33,971 nucleotides of DNA from Nitrospira sp. (lineage in GTDB: Bacteria; Nitrospirota; Nitrospiria; Nitrospirales; Nitrospiraceae). Under the pieces are notes generated by a model. That model was not told where the DNA came from. It made no database searches and was given only the letters and a program-made list of their open reading frames with translations. Where the stretch lies: the NCBI GenBank assembly GCA_005116885.1, contig SWDP01000006.1:11945-45915 (forward strand), written 5' to 3'. Within the stretch, counting starts at the first letter, position 1. Each line of letters opens with the position of its first letter. Shown in pieces: positions 22,671-31,198 of this stretch. The translations under genes were made by a program, and so were the position numbers.

Positions 22671-23882
22671 TCAACCGCCTCGACCGGCCATCGACATGCT
22701 GCGCATGCCGAGCAGGTTCTTGATTTCTGAGACAATAATTTCCGGTGGCATCGTCATACCTCCGCAGACACGCGGACCGGCGTTTACACGGTCACTGTTC
22801 GGGATGGTAGCCTTAATTTCCTTTGCCAACCACCCGGTCACATTAAATTCCGGGACGATGATGTGCTTAGCATTTTTTGTGGCTTCACGGATTTCCTCGC
22901 CCGGCCAAGGTCGCAAGGACTTGATTTTTACCAGACCGCAACGGATGCCTTCGTCCTCAAGGAGTCGGATGGCTTCACGGCCTTGCGATACTGCCGTACC
23001 AGAGGAGACGATAATGACCTCGGCATCGGTATTTTCCGTCTCGATCAACCCGTTTATCCACTTGATTGTGTGCTTGCGGGACCGCTCCACTGCTGCCCAG
23101 ACTTCTTGCTGCCAGGAAGCGTGGGTGGCATAGCTGATGTAGTTGCTTTTCATGACAAACGGATCGCGCATCATCCGAACCGGCGGACATTCCATGTCCA
23201 TGCAGGGCACGGGGGAGCGGTAGGGGTCATAAGGTGGAAGGCACATGTCGGCTGGGGTGAGATTGACGACGTCCTTGGTGTGCGTCACGAAAAATCCGTC
23301 GCAACACAACGCTAAAGGGAGGTGCACGTCAGGCTCTTCCGACACCATATAGCCTTTGAGGATCCAATCGAAGAAGTCTTGTGCGGTTTCTGCGTGCCAG
23401 ACGAGCATGCCGGTATTCAGAAGATAGGCAATCTCTAGCGTGTCTGGCTGAATTGATAGGGGAGAGTTGATGCCACGGCAGGTGACGATCATCTGAATCG
23501 GCAACCGTGCGCCTGACCACATTGGGAAGTTCTCCATTGCGCGCATCGTGCCTGGTCCCGCGGTCGTTGTAAACACGCGCGCTCCACCGAAGGCCGCTCC
23601 TGCACATTGTGACATGACAGCGAACTCGCTCTCGCCGCGGAAGTAATCGCCGATGTAACCCTCGGCAAAGAGTTCGCCGATCAAAGCAGCCGCTTCGCTT
23701 TGCGGAGTAATCGGATAGGCGATCATCACGTCGCAGCTGGCCCGCCGGAGCGCTTCCTTGATGACCTCGCTGCCCGTGAAGAACGACGGTGTACGTGGTG
23801 CGTCGTTCATCATCGTCCAGGTGTCGGTAAAGGTCTGCCCTTTTTTATTTTTTGTGCCGATGACGGAGTGTGAGTCTGCCAT
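22671..23882 (-). CDS. forA: 2-oxoacid:ferredoxin oxidoreductase, alpha subunit
   Basis: The 403-residue alpha subunit carries the pyrimidine-binding part of the TPP site, with the family motif I-A-Y56-P-I-T-P-Q-S-E near the N terminus. Later blocks include the G-R-E-A-I-R-L-L-E-D-E-G type helix and G-R-C-type C-terminal domain region (V-I-V-P-E-F-N-V-T-G-W). The ATG at 23882 is chosen because AGGAG lies 8 bases upstream; the longer GTG start at 23900 would include that ribosome binding site as coding sequence. It is preceded by the D gene (45 bp) and followed by the beta gene (66 bp). Confidence 0.94.
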   Translation of the reverse strand: MADSHSVIGTKNKKGQTFTDTWTMMNDAPRTPSFFTGSEVIKEALRRASCDVMIAYPITPQSEAAALIGELFAEGYIGDYFRGESEFAVMSQCAGAAFGGARVFTTTAGPGTMRAMENFPMWSGARLPIQMIVTCRGINSPLSIQPDTLEIAYLLNTGMLVWHAETAQDFFDWILKGYMVSEEPDVHLPLALCCDGFFVTHTKDVVNLTPADMCLPPYDPYRSPVPCMDMECPPVRMMRDPFVMKSNYISYATHASWQQEVWAAVERSRKHTIKWINGLIETENTDAEVIIVSSGTAVSQGREAIRLLEDEGIRCGLVKIKSLRPWPGEEIREATKNAKHIIVPEFNVTGWLAKEIKATIPNSDRVNAGPRVCGGMTMPPEIIVSEIKNLLGMRSMSMAGRGG

Positions 23883-23927
23883 GATGTAGGCTCCTTTCAC
23901 TGTCTTCAGAACCCCAAACCCTGTCGC

Positions 23928-24563
23928 TTAGTTTGAGGCTCCGCTCTTGGCTGATGTCAGCCGTGGTTGAACCGTCCCTTTTAATCTTTTCACAGCATCA
24001 GCCAGCCGCATAATCTTTTCAACGGACGCGTCGCGGAAGGACAGCATCGCATCTTCATGACCGGCTTGAGCACACATGGCAATGGTGTAACAGGATGTAC
24101 CGCCCCGAATGATTTTGAGCGACAAATTGGCTTGATGGCAGTGAACTCCGATGAACATACAGCAGTCGATTTTATTGTGCCAGATAGTCAGATTCGGGTG
24201 ATTGGGGTTGATTTCGACTTCAGGATTGATCTTCGGATATTTGGGGCGATAGTCAGGCATCGGAATCAACATGGGGGTTTGCCCAGGCTGCACGCATTCC
24301 TTGAGCGTGTTGTACAAGTGGCGGATGGCCGTGGCCTTCTTGGCCGCTTTCTCATTCCATGCCCACAGGACTAAGGGGCCGGGAAAGAGGGTTGGCACTT
24401 TGGCCATAAGAAATTGCTTCGCTGCTTCTTCGTAGGCTTTTTCCTCGGGGACGATCACACCGTTGATATGAGCCTCCCCGGGGTTTGGTAAACGAATGCC
24501 CATACTGGCAGCTGATGGGGGAAGGAAATGTTCTGGGCCTGGAAGGACACGATACTGAGTCAT
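23928..24563 (-). CDS. forD: 2-oxoacid:ferredoxin oxidoreductase, accessory D subunit
   Basis: The 211-residue protein occupies the D position of the D-A-B-G-E operon. It has an N-terminal R-V-L-P-G-P-E-H-F-L-P-P segment, a central P-M-L-I-P-M-P-D-Y-R-P-K-Y-P block and a cysteine- and histidine-rich stretch (D-C-C-M-F-I-G-V-H-C-H). The pattern resembles the extra subunit of the five-subunit pyruvate or 2-oxoglutarate enzymes; its exact role is not established. The start at 24563 has GGAGAG about 10 bases upstream. It is the first gene of the operon, about 225 bases after the predicted transcription start. Confidence 0.85.
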   Translation of the reverse strand: MTQYRVLPGPEHFLPPSAASMGIRLPNPGEAHINGVIVPEEKAYEEAAKQFLMAKVPTLFPGPLVLWAWNEKAAKKATAIRHLYNTLKECVQPGQTPMLIPMPDYRPKYPKINPEVEINPNHPNLTIWHNKIDCCMFIGVHCHQANLSLKIIRGGTSCYTIAMCAQAGHEDAMLSFRDASVEKIMRLADAVKRLKGTVQPRLTSAKSGASN

Positions 24564-24795
24564 TGCAGCATACTCTCCGGCAAGGGGTTAATGAACGAAA
24601 AACACATGTTCTCAGGCAATGTCAGCCTGGACTACTCTAAGCTTTTTCTGTGTCCCCTGCAACCTTGCAGAAGACCCACTGCCAAGAAATTTGGGGCCAT
24701 TGAACGGCGGAGACTTAGGCCTTTTGTCCTCAGATTCTGGCTTTATCAAGGGGCGGCAAAATACAGCGCATTTAGCGCACATTTTAAGCGCTCAC

Positions 24796-24825
24796 ATTAT
24801 AGGGGCGGCCCATCTGGTCTGTCAA
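24796..24825 (-). promoter_or_regulatory. near-consensus sigma-70 promoter of the oxidoreductase operon
   Basis: On the minus strand, TTGACA (24825-24820) and TATAAT (24801-24796) are both perfect hexamers with 18-bp spacing. Transcription would start near 24789 and give a leader of about 225 bases before forD. Around and after the start, GCGCT occurs three times (24787, 24774 and 24765 as AGCGC on the plus strand), which could be an operator. The rest of the 24564-24907 gap holds no gene. Confidence 0.8.
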
Positions 24826-24907
24826 ATCAATCGGTAAGAGTCGGGCTGTATAGAGCGGGGTCAATTGTGTGTGTGACGGTCCCGCGAAATCGACCAGCTG
24901 CGCAGTA

Positions 24908-26176
24908 TTATGGCAATTGCTCACAAGCCTGAACGGATCCGATGACGCAGGCTCGGTCAAGGTCTTCTTTGGCGAGCCAACCTTGCAACCGTGCCTTGTA
25001 AAGTTTCGCTCTGGTCACTAGTGCGGCAGTATTAGTAGGGTCGACCCTAATCACAGTGGATAAATCTTCAATCGCTTGTTCCGGTTGATTTAATTTAAGG
25101 TAAATTTCGCTCCGTAGTATATAGGCCTCTATTTGATCGGGGATCCAACTTTCAGGTGTTTGAGGGTTGAGGAGTTTCTTCAGCGTGGCTAGCGCCTGAC
25201 GCCAAGACTTAGCGTCAGCCTGACGACGAGCTTGCGTCGTGTATATGCCTATGAGCGGCTGGCGTGCGATATCGGCAAATGGATCAAGCGAGGGGACTTG
25301 CTCGTATGCCTCGGCAGCTTTATCCAATTGTTTCAACCATGTGAACACATTTCCTTTCCCGACCCATGCCCATACGTTCTTGGCATCAAGTGCGATCGCA
25401 CGATCGAAGTCTATTTTCGCCTTGTCCAGATAGTCCGCATAGTCTGAGGTCTGACCCCGTTGGGAAAACGCCAGCGAGACGAGTTGGAGGTAGGTCTGTC
25501 CACGCACAATCAACGGATCGGCATAGTGATCATCAAGGGTGGCGGCATCGGTGCTGAGCTGGAGCTTGTCCCGCAAGTTCGATGTATGGAGAGCAGTCTC
25601 AAGTATAGTGCGTGCCTGTTGATATGAGGCGGGTTTTCCATTCGGATCGATTGCCAACATTCGGACGCCGATCGGCTGCTGTTGAAGCTCTTGGATCTGC
25701 GCCCGTAAATGGTGGTTTTCCTGCTGAAGCCGATGAAAGTGTTGTGTAAGCTGTTGATTGGATTGAAATCGGCGGATGGCTTCCGCCAAGCTGCCCATAT
25801 CAACTGTGGCACGAATGCGCACGAAGAAGATGGGCCGGCCCAGCTCGAAGGAGCGCTTGGATTCCAGGATTTCTGTTTCGGTGACCGCAGCGGCAATCGT
25901 TCTAATTTCCAGCGAACTGGTTTGCGTACTTTTCCCGCCCAGCTCTTTTTCGACATCGTGGAATGTCGATTCGAGATAGAGACCCGCTTCTTCCACCGCG
26001 TTGCGTTGGGCTCGTTGGAGGACTTTTTCCTCTGCGTTGGCTAATGTGTCGCCATCCGCCATGACATAGTGGCCGTCAGCAATGACGGTTTTCGTGGAGG
26101 CGCTGAACGCAGGGGTTTCCCATAGTAAAAGGAGGGTGAAAAGGAAGTGGTAGAGTAATCGCCAATATCGCCCCAT
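24908..26176 (-). CDS. exported TPR protein with FlgT/LPP20-like N-terminal domain
   Basis: The 422-residue protein has a signal peptide (L-L-Y-H-F-L-F-T-L-L-L-L ... A-F-S-A-S). Next comes a domain of about 100 residues with repeated A-x-x-x-A-x-R-N-A-V-E-E-A-G spacing (Q-R-A-Q-R-N-A-V-E-E-A-G), like the small alpha/beta folds of FlgT N-terminal and LPP20 families. A coiled coil (about 150-185, Q-Q-E-N-H-H-L-R-A-Q-I-Q-E-L-Q-Q-Q) leads to TPR repeats at about 215-410 (for example A-W-V-G-K-G-N-V-F-T-W-L). It is probably a periplasmic scaffold. It is transcribed alone, with no strong ribosome binding site before the ATG. The specific partner is unknown. Confidence 0.8.
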   Translation of the reverse strand: MGRYWRLLYHFLFTLLLLWETPAFSASTKTVIADGHYVMADGDTLANAEEKVLQRAQRNAVEEAGLYLESTFHDVEKELGGKSTQTSSLEIRTIAAAVTETEILESKRSFELGRPIFFVRIRATVDMGSLAEAIRRFQSNQQLTQHFHRLQQENHHLRAQIQELQQQPIGVRMLAIDPNGKPASYQQARTILETALHTSNLRDKLQLSTDAATLDDHYADPLIVRGQTYLQLVSLAFSQRGQTSDYADYLDKAKIDFDRAIALDAKNVWAWVGKGNVFTWLKQLDKAAEAYEQVPSLDPFADIARQPLIGIYTTQARRQADAKSWRQALATLKKLLNPQTPESWIPDQIEAYILRSEIYLKLNQPEQAIEDLSTVIRVDPTNTAALVTRAKLYKARLQGWLAKEDLDRACVIGSVQACEQLP

Positions 26177-26271
26177 TAGATAACTATACCCTACCGCGCA
26201 ATGGCGTTAGGAGCGATGCAACTGGATTGGGCAAAGGGGGTAGGAGTTAAAGGACGAGCGATAGGTTTTGA

Positions 26272-26550
26272 CTATTGTTCTTTAGGGAAGATTTGAGTAA
26301 AGGGGTGGACCTCAATCCGTTCGAAGACACCGTGGACGGTATAGGGGTCTTCACGGGCAAACTGTTGTGCCTCTTCCAATGAGTCTGCTTCGATGACGAT
26401 AAGACTCCCTGCTTTATCCGTGAGCGGACCGGCCAGCACGACGCGGCCTTGTGCATCAAGGGGTTCCATTTTGGCGAGATGCGCGGGGCGATAAATTTTC
26501 CGCTTGGCTTCTCCGTCGGGACCATCGAATCCGAAAATGGCAAATTTCAT
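26272..26550 (-). CDS. YciI-like protein
   Basis: The 92-residue protein matches the YciI/YCII-related small-protein family. It starts M-K-F-A-I-F-G-F-D-G-P-D-G, has R-P-A-H-L-A-K-M-E-P-L and G-R-V-V-L-A-G-P-L-T-D, and ends with S-L-E-E-A-Q-Q-F-A-R-E-D-P-Y. The conserved histidine and aspartate of the putative active site are present. These proteins form dimers with a ferredoxin-like fold; the function is mostly unknown. The ribosome binding site is weak. It lies 36 bp after the DUF2203 gene and is probably co-transcribed with it. Confidence 0.88.
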   Translation of the reverse strand: MKFAIFGFDGPDGEAKRKIYRPAHLAKMEPLDAQGRVVLAGPLTDKAGSLIVIEADSLEEAQQFAREDPYTVHGVFERIEVHPFTQIFPKEQ

Positions 26551-26586
26551 AAAGTATGTTCGGAAATTGAGGGTGAGGATTCTGTT

Positions 26587-27000
26587 TCAGGCTAGGCCTT
26601 CTAGCGGACACCGATCTTTATAGCCAGTAGTTGTTTCATGCCACCAGCGAACTTCTTGTTCCCCAAGTTTCCAGCATAGATAGACGACTCGACCGTCACG
26701 AAAATGAGGGAAGTCACAGAGGCCGGTATCCAGGTCTTTGACCAGGATCCCGAGTTCCTGAATCGCTTGAAGATTCGCGCTGACTTGTTGCAGGCCTAAA
26801 ATATAGAGGTGCCCAACGGTACTTCCCCCACCATATTGGGCCTGGGCACTGGCTTTCTTGATATCTTCTTTCGTCCGGGACAAGACGGCCTTAGCTTGTT
26901 GAATAGAAGTCAGCTTAGAATTGAGCTGGGGGATGAGGCGATTAGCCTCCGATAGCGTGAACATTCGCTCGTGTTGTCCGTATTCGTCGTCATGCGCCAT
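26587..27000 (-). CDS. DUF2203 family protein
   Basis: The 137-residue protein fits the DUF2203 family of unknown function: F-T-L-S-E-A-N-R-L-I-P-Q-L near the N terminus, then a long helix. Near the C terminus come the blocks G-I-L-V-K-D-L-D-T-G-L-C-D-F-P, V-Y-L-C-W-K-L-G-E and W-W-H-E-T-T-T-G-Y-K-D-R. The last two blocks are the family hallmark. It is soluble, with no signal peptide. A GGGGA lies upstream of the ATG at 27000. It is divergent from rho and followed by the YciI-like gene. Confidence 0.88.
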   Translation of the reverse strand: MAHDDEYGQHERMFTLSEANRLIPQLNSKLTSIQQAKAVLSRTKEDIKKASAQAQYGGGSTVGHLYILGLQQVSANLQAIQELGILVKDLDTGLCDFPHFRDGRVVYLCWKLGEQEVRWWHETTTGYKDRCPLEGLA

Positions 27001-27162
27001 GGTGTGTCCCCACTGGTTCTCTCCTTTATCACACCACTCTTTTGTGCTGCAACCAGCAAGCTGCAGAGAAAGTTAGTGTCTCTATGGTGAAATTAGGAAG
27101 AGGTTCATTGGATTGGACGAGTTCAGCGTGAAGGTGGTGGGATGAAAAAAAAGATATCCCTG

Positions 27163-27191
27163 TTGACAAGGAGCCACCCGCACGGTATTAT
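27163..27191 (+). promoter_or_regulatory. sigma-70 promoter of rho
   Basis: TTGACA (27163-27168) and TATTAT (27186-27191) are separated by 17 bp, close to the consensus. An A-tract lies just upstream (about 27145-27152), which can act as an UP-like element. The predicted start near 27198 is about 337 bases before the rho ATG. Confidence 0.8.
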
Positions 27192-27197
27192 TTGGCC

Positions 27198-27534
27198 ACA
27201 ATCTCAGCTCGATTCAAGGCTATCTCCACACACAAGACTTCCGGGGCAGATCTCGATACAAGCCGTAATTGCGTAGAGAATAGAAGCGAGTCAACGAGGC
27301 ATGAGTTCCAGCCTGCAACAATCATCTGCAACCATGAGACAGAGTCGAGCCCTGGTAGCGACGTACGATAATAGGTCAGTCCCTCACGGGTCACCCTCTT
27401 TATAGTCGATAGACACGACACAATCATCAACGCATTACCATTGCGCTATCATTTAGTTCGCAGACAATTTCCCATGGTTCAACCTGTGCGATCGCTGCAG
27501 ATAACGATGCAGCTTGGGGCTTGAGAGGATATTC
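27198..27534 (+). promoter_or_regulatory. long C-rich leader of rho, possible autoregulatory region
   Basis: About 337 transcribed bases lie between the promoter and rho, and no conserved ORF is apparent. The first part is rich in C and poor in G runs (for example TCTCCACACACAAGACTTCC near 27226), the kind of RNA Rho can load on. A short hairpin GCTGCAGATAACGATGCAGC (27494-27513) lies close to the start. Feedback attenuation by Rho, known for E. coli rho, is possible here but is inferred. Confidence 0.45.
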
Positions 27535-28806
27535 ATGGCACAAACGAAGGGGGAGGTTATGCATCTGGCGGAGCTCAAGCAGAAGTCCATCGCCGATCTT
27601 AATGAGGTGGCGCGCGATCTGAAGATCGATGGCGCCCCTACGCTGCGAAAGCAGGAATTAATTTTTGCGATTTTGCAGGCGCAGACTGCGAACAACGGCG
27701 TGGTCTTCGGCGAAGGTGTACTCGAAACGCTCCCTGATGGGTTCGGATTTCTACGCGCTCCCGATTCGAACTATCTTCCCGGTCCCGACGACATCTATAT
27801 CTCGCCTTCCCAAATTCGGCGTTTTAATTTACGAACTGGCGACATTGTGTCCGGTCAGATCCGGCCGCCAAAGGAAAGTGAACGGTATTTCGCGCTGCTC
27901 AAGGTTGAGAAGGTCAATTACGAAGATCCTGAAGTGTCGCGCGATAAGATTCTCTTCGACAACCTGACGCCACTCTATCCGGAAGAGCGTCTCGTTCTTG
28001 AGTTCGACCGTGAAGAATATTGTACGCGCGTGATGGATCTTACAACTCCGATCGGTAAAGGCCAGCGTGGGTTGATCGTCGCAGCTCCCCGAACCGGGAA
28101 AACGATGTTGCTGCAGGCCATTGCCCGGGCCATTCTAAAAAACCACAAAGAGGTGACCTTGATTGTGTTGCTCATAGACGAGCGACCGGAAGAAGTCACC
28201 GATTGGCAGCGGCAAGTGAAAGCCGAAGTCATTAGCTCCACATTCGACGAGCCGGCCCAACGCCATGCTCAAGTGGCTGAAATGGTGCTCGAAAAGGCAA
28301 AGCGGTTGGTCGAACATAAGAAGGATGTCGTGGTCCTGCTAGACAGCGTCACCCGTCTGGCGCGCGCCTACAATACGATTGCCCCGCCGAGCGGCAAGGT
28401 GTTGTCGGGAGGACTAGACTCGAATGCACTCCAGCGTCCGAAGCGGTTCTTTGGGGCGGCCCGCAACATTGAAAACGGCGGGAGTCTTACCATTATGGCG
28501 ACCGCACTTGTCGACACCGGCAGCCGGATGGATGACGTGATCTTTGAAGAGTTCAAAGGGACCGGCAACATGGAAGTGCATCTTGATCGCCGTCTGGCCG
28601 ATAAGCGGCTCTTCCCCGCCATCGATATCAGCCAGTCCGGGACGAGAAAAGAAGAATTGTTGGTGGACAAGGATCGCCTCAATAAAATGTGGATTTTGCG
28701 CAAGGTGTTGAGTCCACTCGGGACGATGGAAGCCATGGAGTTTCTCATGGACAAGCTCCATGGGACCAAGACCAATCAGGAATTTCTGCAGTCGATGAAT
28801 CGATAA
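27535..28806 (+). CDS. rho: transcription termination factor Rho
   Basis: The 423-residue protein is the hexameric RNA helicase that ends Rho-dependent transcripts. The N-terminal helix domain ([10 protein letters not shown]) is followed by the cold-shock-like RNA binding domain with G-F-G-F-L-R-A-P (about 70-77). The motor domain has Walker A A-P-R-T-G-K-T (about 184-190) and Walker [17 protein letters not shown]. The length equals that of E. coli Rho (419). The ATG at 27535 has AGAGGA with 5-base spacing. An ATG at 27559, with its own GGGGAGG, gives the usual start of the family, so 415 residues is an alternative. rpmE follows 94 bp later. Confidence 0.97.
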   Translation: MAQTKGEVMHLAELKQKSIADLNEVARDLKIDGAPTLRKQELIFAILQAQTANNGVVFGEGVLETLPDGFGFLRAPDSNYLPGPDDIYISPSQIRRFNLRTGDIVSGQIRPPKESERYFALLKVEKVNYEDPEVSRDKILFDNLTPLYPEERLVLEFDREEYCTRVMDLTTPIGKGQRGLIVAAPRTGKTMLLQAIARAILKNHKEVTLIVLLIDERPEEVTDWQRQVKAEVISSTFDEPAQRHAQVAEMVLEKAKRLVEHKKDVVVLLDSVTRLARAYNTIAPPSGKVLSGGLDSNALQRPKRFFGAARNIENGGSLTIMATALVDTGSRMDDVIFEEFKGTGNMEVHLDRRLADKRLFPAIDISQSGTRKEELLVDKDRLNKMWILRKVLSPLGTMEAMEFLMDKLHGTKTNQEFLQSMNR

Positions 28807-28900
28807 TATCCAGCTTGTATCCGGTCATTGAGACAGGGTAGAGTGGCGGGCCTTCGAATAGGCGAAGGCTGATGACTGTGATGGCGGGGGAGTGTAAATT

Positions 28901-29107
28901 ATGAAGAAGGGTATCCATCCCGTGTATCGGGAAGTCGCAGTGCACTGCGCCTGTGGCAATAAATATAAGACCAGATCGACGGGCGGCGACATCAATGTCG
29001 ATATCTGTTCGAACTGTCATCCGTTTTTCACGGGGACGCAGAAGATTATCGACACCGAAGGGCGCGTTGAACGGTTCAAGAAGAAGTACGCGAAGAAAGA
29101 CAAGTAG
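28901..29107 (+). CDS. rpmE: 50S ribosomal protein bL31 (zinc-binding form)
   Basis: The 68-residue protein is bL31 of the large ribosomal subunit. It has the zinc-binding cysteines C16-x-C18 and C36-S-N-C39, so it is the C-plus form. The start M-K-K-G-I-H-P-V-Y and the block H-P-F-F-T-G-T-Q-K are typical. GGGGGAG lies 8 bases before the ATG. It is followed by a terminator (29127-29160), so rho and rpmE may form a transcript that ends there. Confidence 0.98.
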   Translation: MKKGIHPVYREVAVHCACGNKYKTRSTGGDINVDICSNCHPFFTGTQKIIDTEGRVERFKKKYAKKDK

Positions 29108-29126
29108 CTCGAGAAGAGATCATATG

Positions 29127-29160
29127 AGGGACCCTGCTTCGCTGAGGGGCAGGGTCTCTT
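29127..29160 (+). terminator. Rho-independent terminator after rpmE
   Basis: GACCCTGC (29130-29137) and GCAGGGTC (29149-29156) form an 8-base-pair stem, extended by AGG and TCT bases, with an 11-base loop. TCTTTGTTTG follows. It separates rpmE from prfA, which begins about 45 bp later. Confidence 0.8.
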
Positions 29161-29205
29161 TGTTTGTGTGTGGAAGGTTGACGCGCATTCGAAGGAAATC
29201 TGGCT

Positions 29206-30282
29206 ATGGAAGCCGTGCTGCTGAAAAAGTGGGAAGTGCTGGCGACTCGATACGATGAGTTGACGAATCAGCTCATGGATCCGTCCATGATGAGTCAGCC
29301 CTCGCAGCTACACAAAGTCAATAAGGAGCGGACGGATATCGAGCCGGCGGCCAAGCTTCTCGCCACGTATCGAGACAACGTCAGGCAGTTGGACGAAGCG
29401 GTTCAAATCCTTGCAGACCCCACGTCCGGGACCGAAATGCATAAGATGGCGATGGAAGAAAGCGCCCAGCTCGAACGCCAGCAAGCAGAGATCGAGCGGC
29501 AGGCCCAAGAGTTTCTCATTCCCAAAGATCCGCGAGACGGAAAAAATCTGCTTTTCGAAATTCGTGCCGGGACCGGCGGTGACGAGGCGGCACTCTTCGC
29601 TGGCGAGTTGTTCCGCATGTACAGCAAGTACGCGGAGATCAAAGGTTTCAAGGTTGATATGGTCGAAGCCACAGAAACTACGGGTGGAGGCTACAAGGGG
29701 GTTGTTGCCCTCATCGAAGGCAAGGGTGCGTACAGTCATTTCAAGTTCGAAGCTGGGGTCCACCGGGTACAGCGTGTTCCCGTCACTGAGGCCAGTGGTC
29801 GGATTCACACGTCGACCGTGACTGTCGCGGTGATGCCAGAAGTGGACGAGGTCGATGTTCAGATCGATCCCATGGATCTTCGAATCGACACTTTCTGTTC
29901 ATCCGGTGCCGGCGGCCAGAGTGTCAACACGACAAAGTCGGCCGTGCGGATCACCCATATCCCGACCGGTGTGGTGGTGAGTTGTCAGGACGAACGGTCG
30001 CAACTGAAGAACCGCACAAAGGCGATGCGGACTTTGCGGGCCAGAATTGTCGAGGCGGAGCGGGAGAGGCAAGACGCGGAAACCGCGCAGAACCGTAAGG
30101 CTCAGGTGGGCACGGGAGAGCGGAGTGAGAAGATCCGCACCTATAACTTCCCGCAGAACCGGGTGACCGACCATCGTGTGGGGATAACCTTGCATAAGTT
30201 AGAACAGGTGCTCGAAGGCGACCTCGACGAATTCGTTCAAGCACTGAAGGCGCAGCGGCAGCAGGAAGTGGGAGCTGCATAA
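29206..30282 (+). CDS. prfA: peptide chain release factor 1
   Basis: The 358-residue factor releases finished proteins at UAA and UAG stops. It carries the G-G-Q motif at 236-238 (S-G-A-G-G-Q-S-V-N), which PrmC methylates, and the RF1-type stop-recognition tripeptide P-V-T (192-194, form P-x-T), which separates it from RF2. The length is normal. The prmC gene follows 1 bp later and was expected from the pairing known in many bacteria. An AGGA lies about 10 bases before the ATG. Confidence 0.98.
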   Translation: MEAVLLKKWEVLATRYDELTNQLMDPSMMSQPSQLHKVNKERTDIEPAAKLLATYRDNVRQLDEAVQILADPTSGTEMHKMAMEESAQLERQQAEIERQAQEFLIPKDPRDGKNLLFEIRAGTGGDEAALFAGELFRMYSKYAEIKGFKVDMVEATETTGGGYKGVVALIEGKGAYSHFKFEAGVHRVQRVPVTEASGRIHTSTVTVAVMPEVDEVDVQIDPMDLRIDTFCSSGAGGQSVNTTKSAVRITHIPTGVVVSCQDERSQLKNRTKAMRTLRARIVEAERERQDAETAQNRKAQVGTGERSEKIRTYNFPQNRVTDHRVGITLHKLEQVLEGDLDEFVQALKAQRQQEVGAA

Positions 30283-30283
30283 G

Positions 30284-31189
30284 ATGGACGCAGTCGTTCC
30301 TATCCCACAGTCGGCAGGCCAGGCCACGCTCGGCGAGGTGATTGCCGAGTCACGACGTTTGCTGGATCAAGCCTGCATTGAGAGCGCGGAGCAGGAGGCC
30401 TTGTGGATTGTGCAGCATGTGCTCCGGCTTCCCGCGCATCATGTGGTGATCGATCGAGACCGATTGCTGGCTTCTACTGAACTGGCGGATGTAAAGGGGT
30501 TGATCCAACGGCGGGTCGGTCGAGAGCCCTTGCAGTACATTTTAGGGACGCAAGAATTTTGCGGGCTGGAGTTTCATGTCAATCCGGCGGTGCTTATTCC
30601 GAGGCCGGAGACCGAGCTGTTGGTGGAGTATGTCGCACAACGGATTTCTTCTGAGCAATCGGCCACTATCGTCGATGTCTGTACGGGGTCCGGGTGCATT
30701 GCTGTAGCGATTGCACGGCAGAGGCCTCGCGCCCGACTGATTGCCACCGATCTATCGACTCGCTCTCTCGATGTTGCGAGGCAGAACGCGGCCCGCCATT
30801 CGGTAGGAGAGCGCATGATATGGCTGGAAGGCAACTTGCTGGGAGCATTGGCAGGGCAGAGGTTAGAGGGGCAGGTTGATGTCATCGTCTCGAATCCTCC
30901 CTATATTTCGGAGGCTGATTGGGCGACACTCCAGCCTGAAGTGAGGCTGTTTGAACCCCGTGGCGCGTTGGTAGCAGGGCCCAAGGGGACGGAGTTGCAC
31001 GAACGGCTGCTGCAAGAGGCTAGTCGGTACCTCTCTCCCGGCGGTGCATTGATCCTGGAGATCGGCGCCGGTCAGGCGCGCGCGATACGCCAGATTGTTG
31101 AGCAGATATCAGGGTACAGATTCCACCGGCTGGTCTATGACGAAGCAGGACTTGAGCGTGTGGTCATTGTCGAGCGAGCAGGCGGGTAG
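30284..31189 (+). CDS. prmC: release factor glutamine methyltransferase
   Basis: The 301-residue enzyme methylates the glutamine of the GGQ motif in RF1 and RF2 with S-adenosylmethionine. The N-terminal helical domain is followed by the methyltransferase domain with the SAM motif V-D-V-C-T-G-S-G-C-I-A (about 130-140) and the catalytic N204-P-P-Y207. I-P-R-P-E-T-E (about 105-111) is another family block. It starts 2 bases after the prfA stop, in keeping with co-expression with its substrate. murA follows 9 bp later. Confidence 0.97.
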   Translation: MDAVVPIPQSAGQATLGEVIAESRRLLDQACIESAEQEALWIVQHVLRLPAHHVVIDRDRLLASTELADVKGLIQRRVGREPLQYILGTQEFCGLEFHVNPAVLIPRPETELLVEYVAQRISSEQSATIVDVCTGSGCIAVAIARQRPRARLIATDLSTRSLDVARQNAARHSVGERMIWLEGNLLGALAGQRLEGQVDVIVSNPPYISEADWATLQPEVRLFEPRGALVAGPKGTELHERLLQEASRYLSPGGALILEIGAGQARAIRQIVEQISGYRFHRLVYDEAGLERVVIVERAGG

Positions 31190-31198
31190 AGGTAGACG

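Noticed and set aside
23883-23900. GTG at 23900 as start of the alpha subunit gene
   Set aside because: The six extra codons contain the ribosome binding site AGGAG of the ATG at 23882.
24528-24932. Plus-strand frame of 134 codons upstream of the oxidoreductase operon
   Set aside because: It runs antisense across the operon promoter and leader, has no ribosome binding site and shows no recognisable domain.
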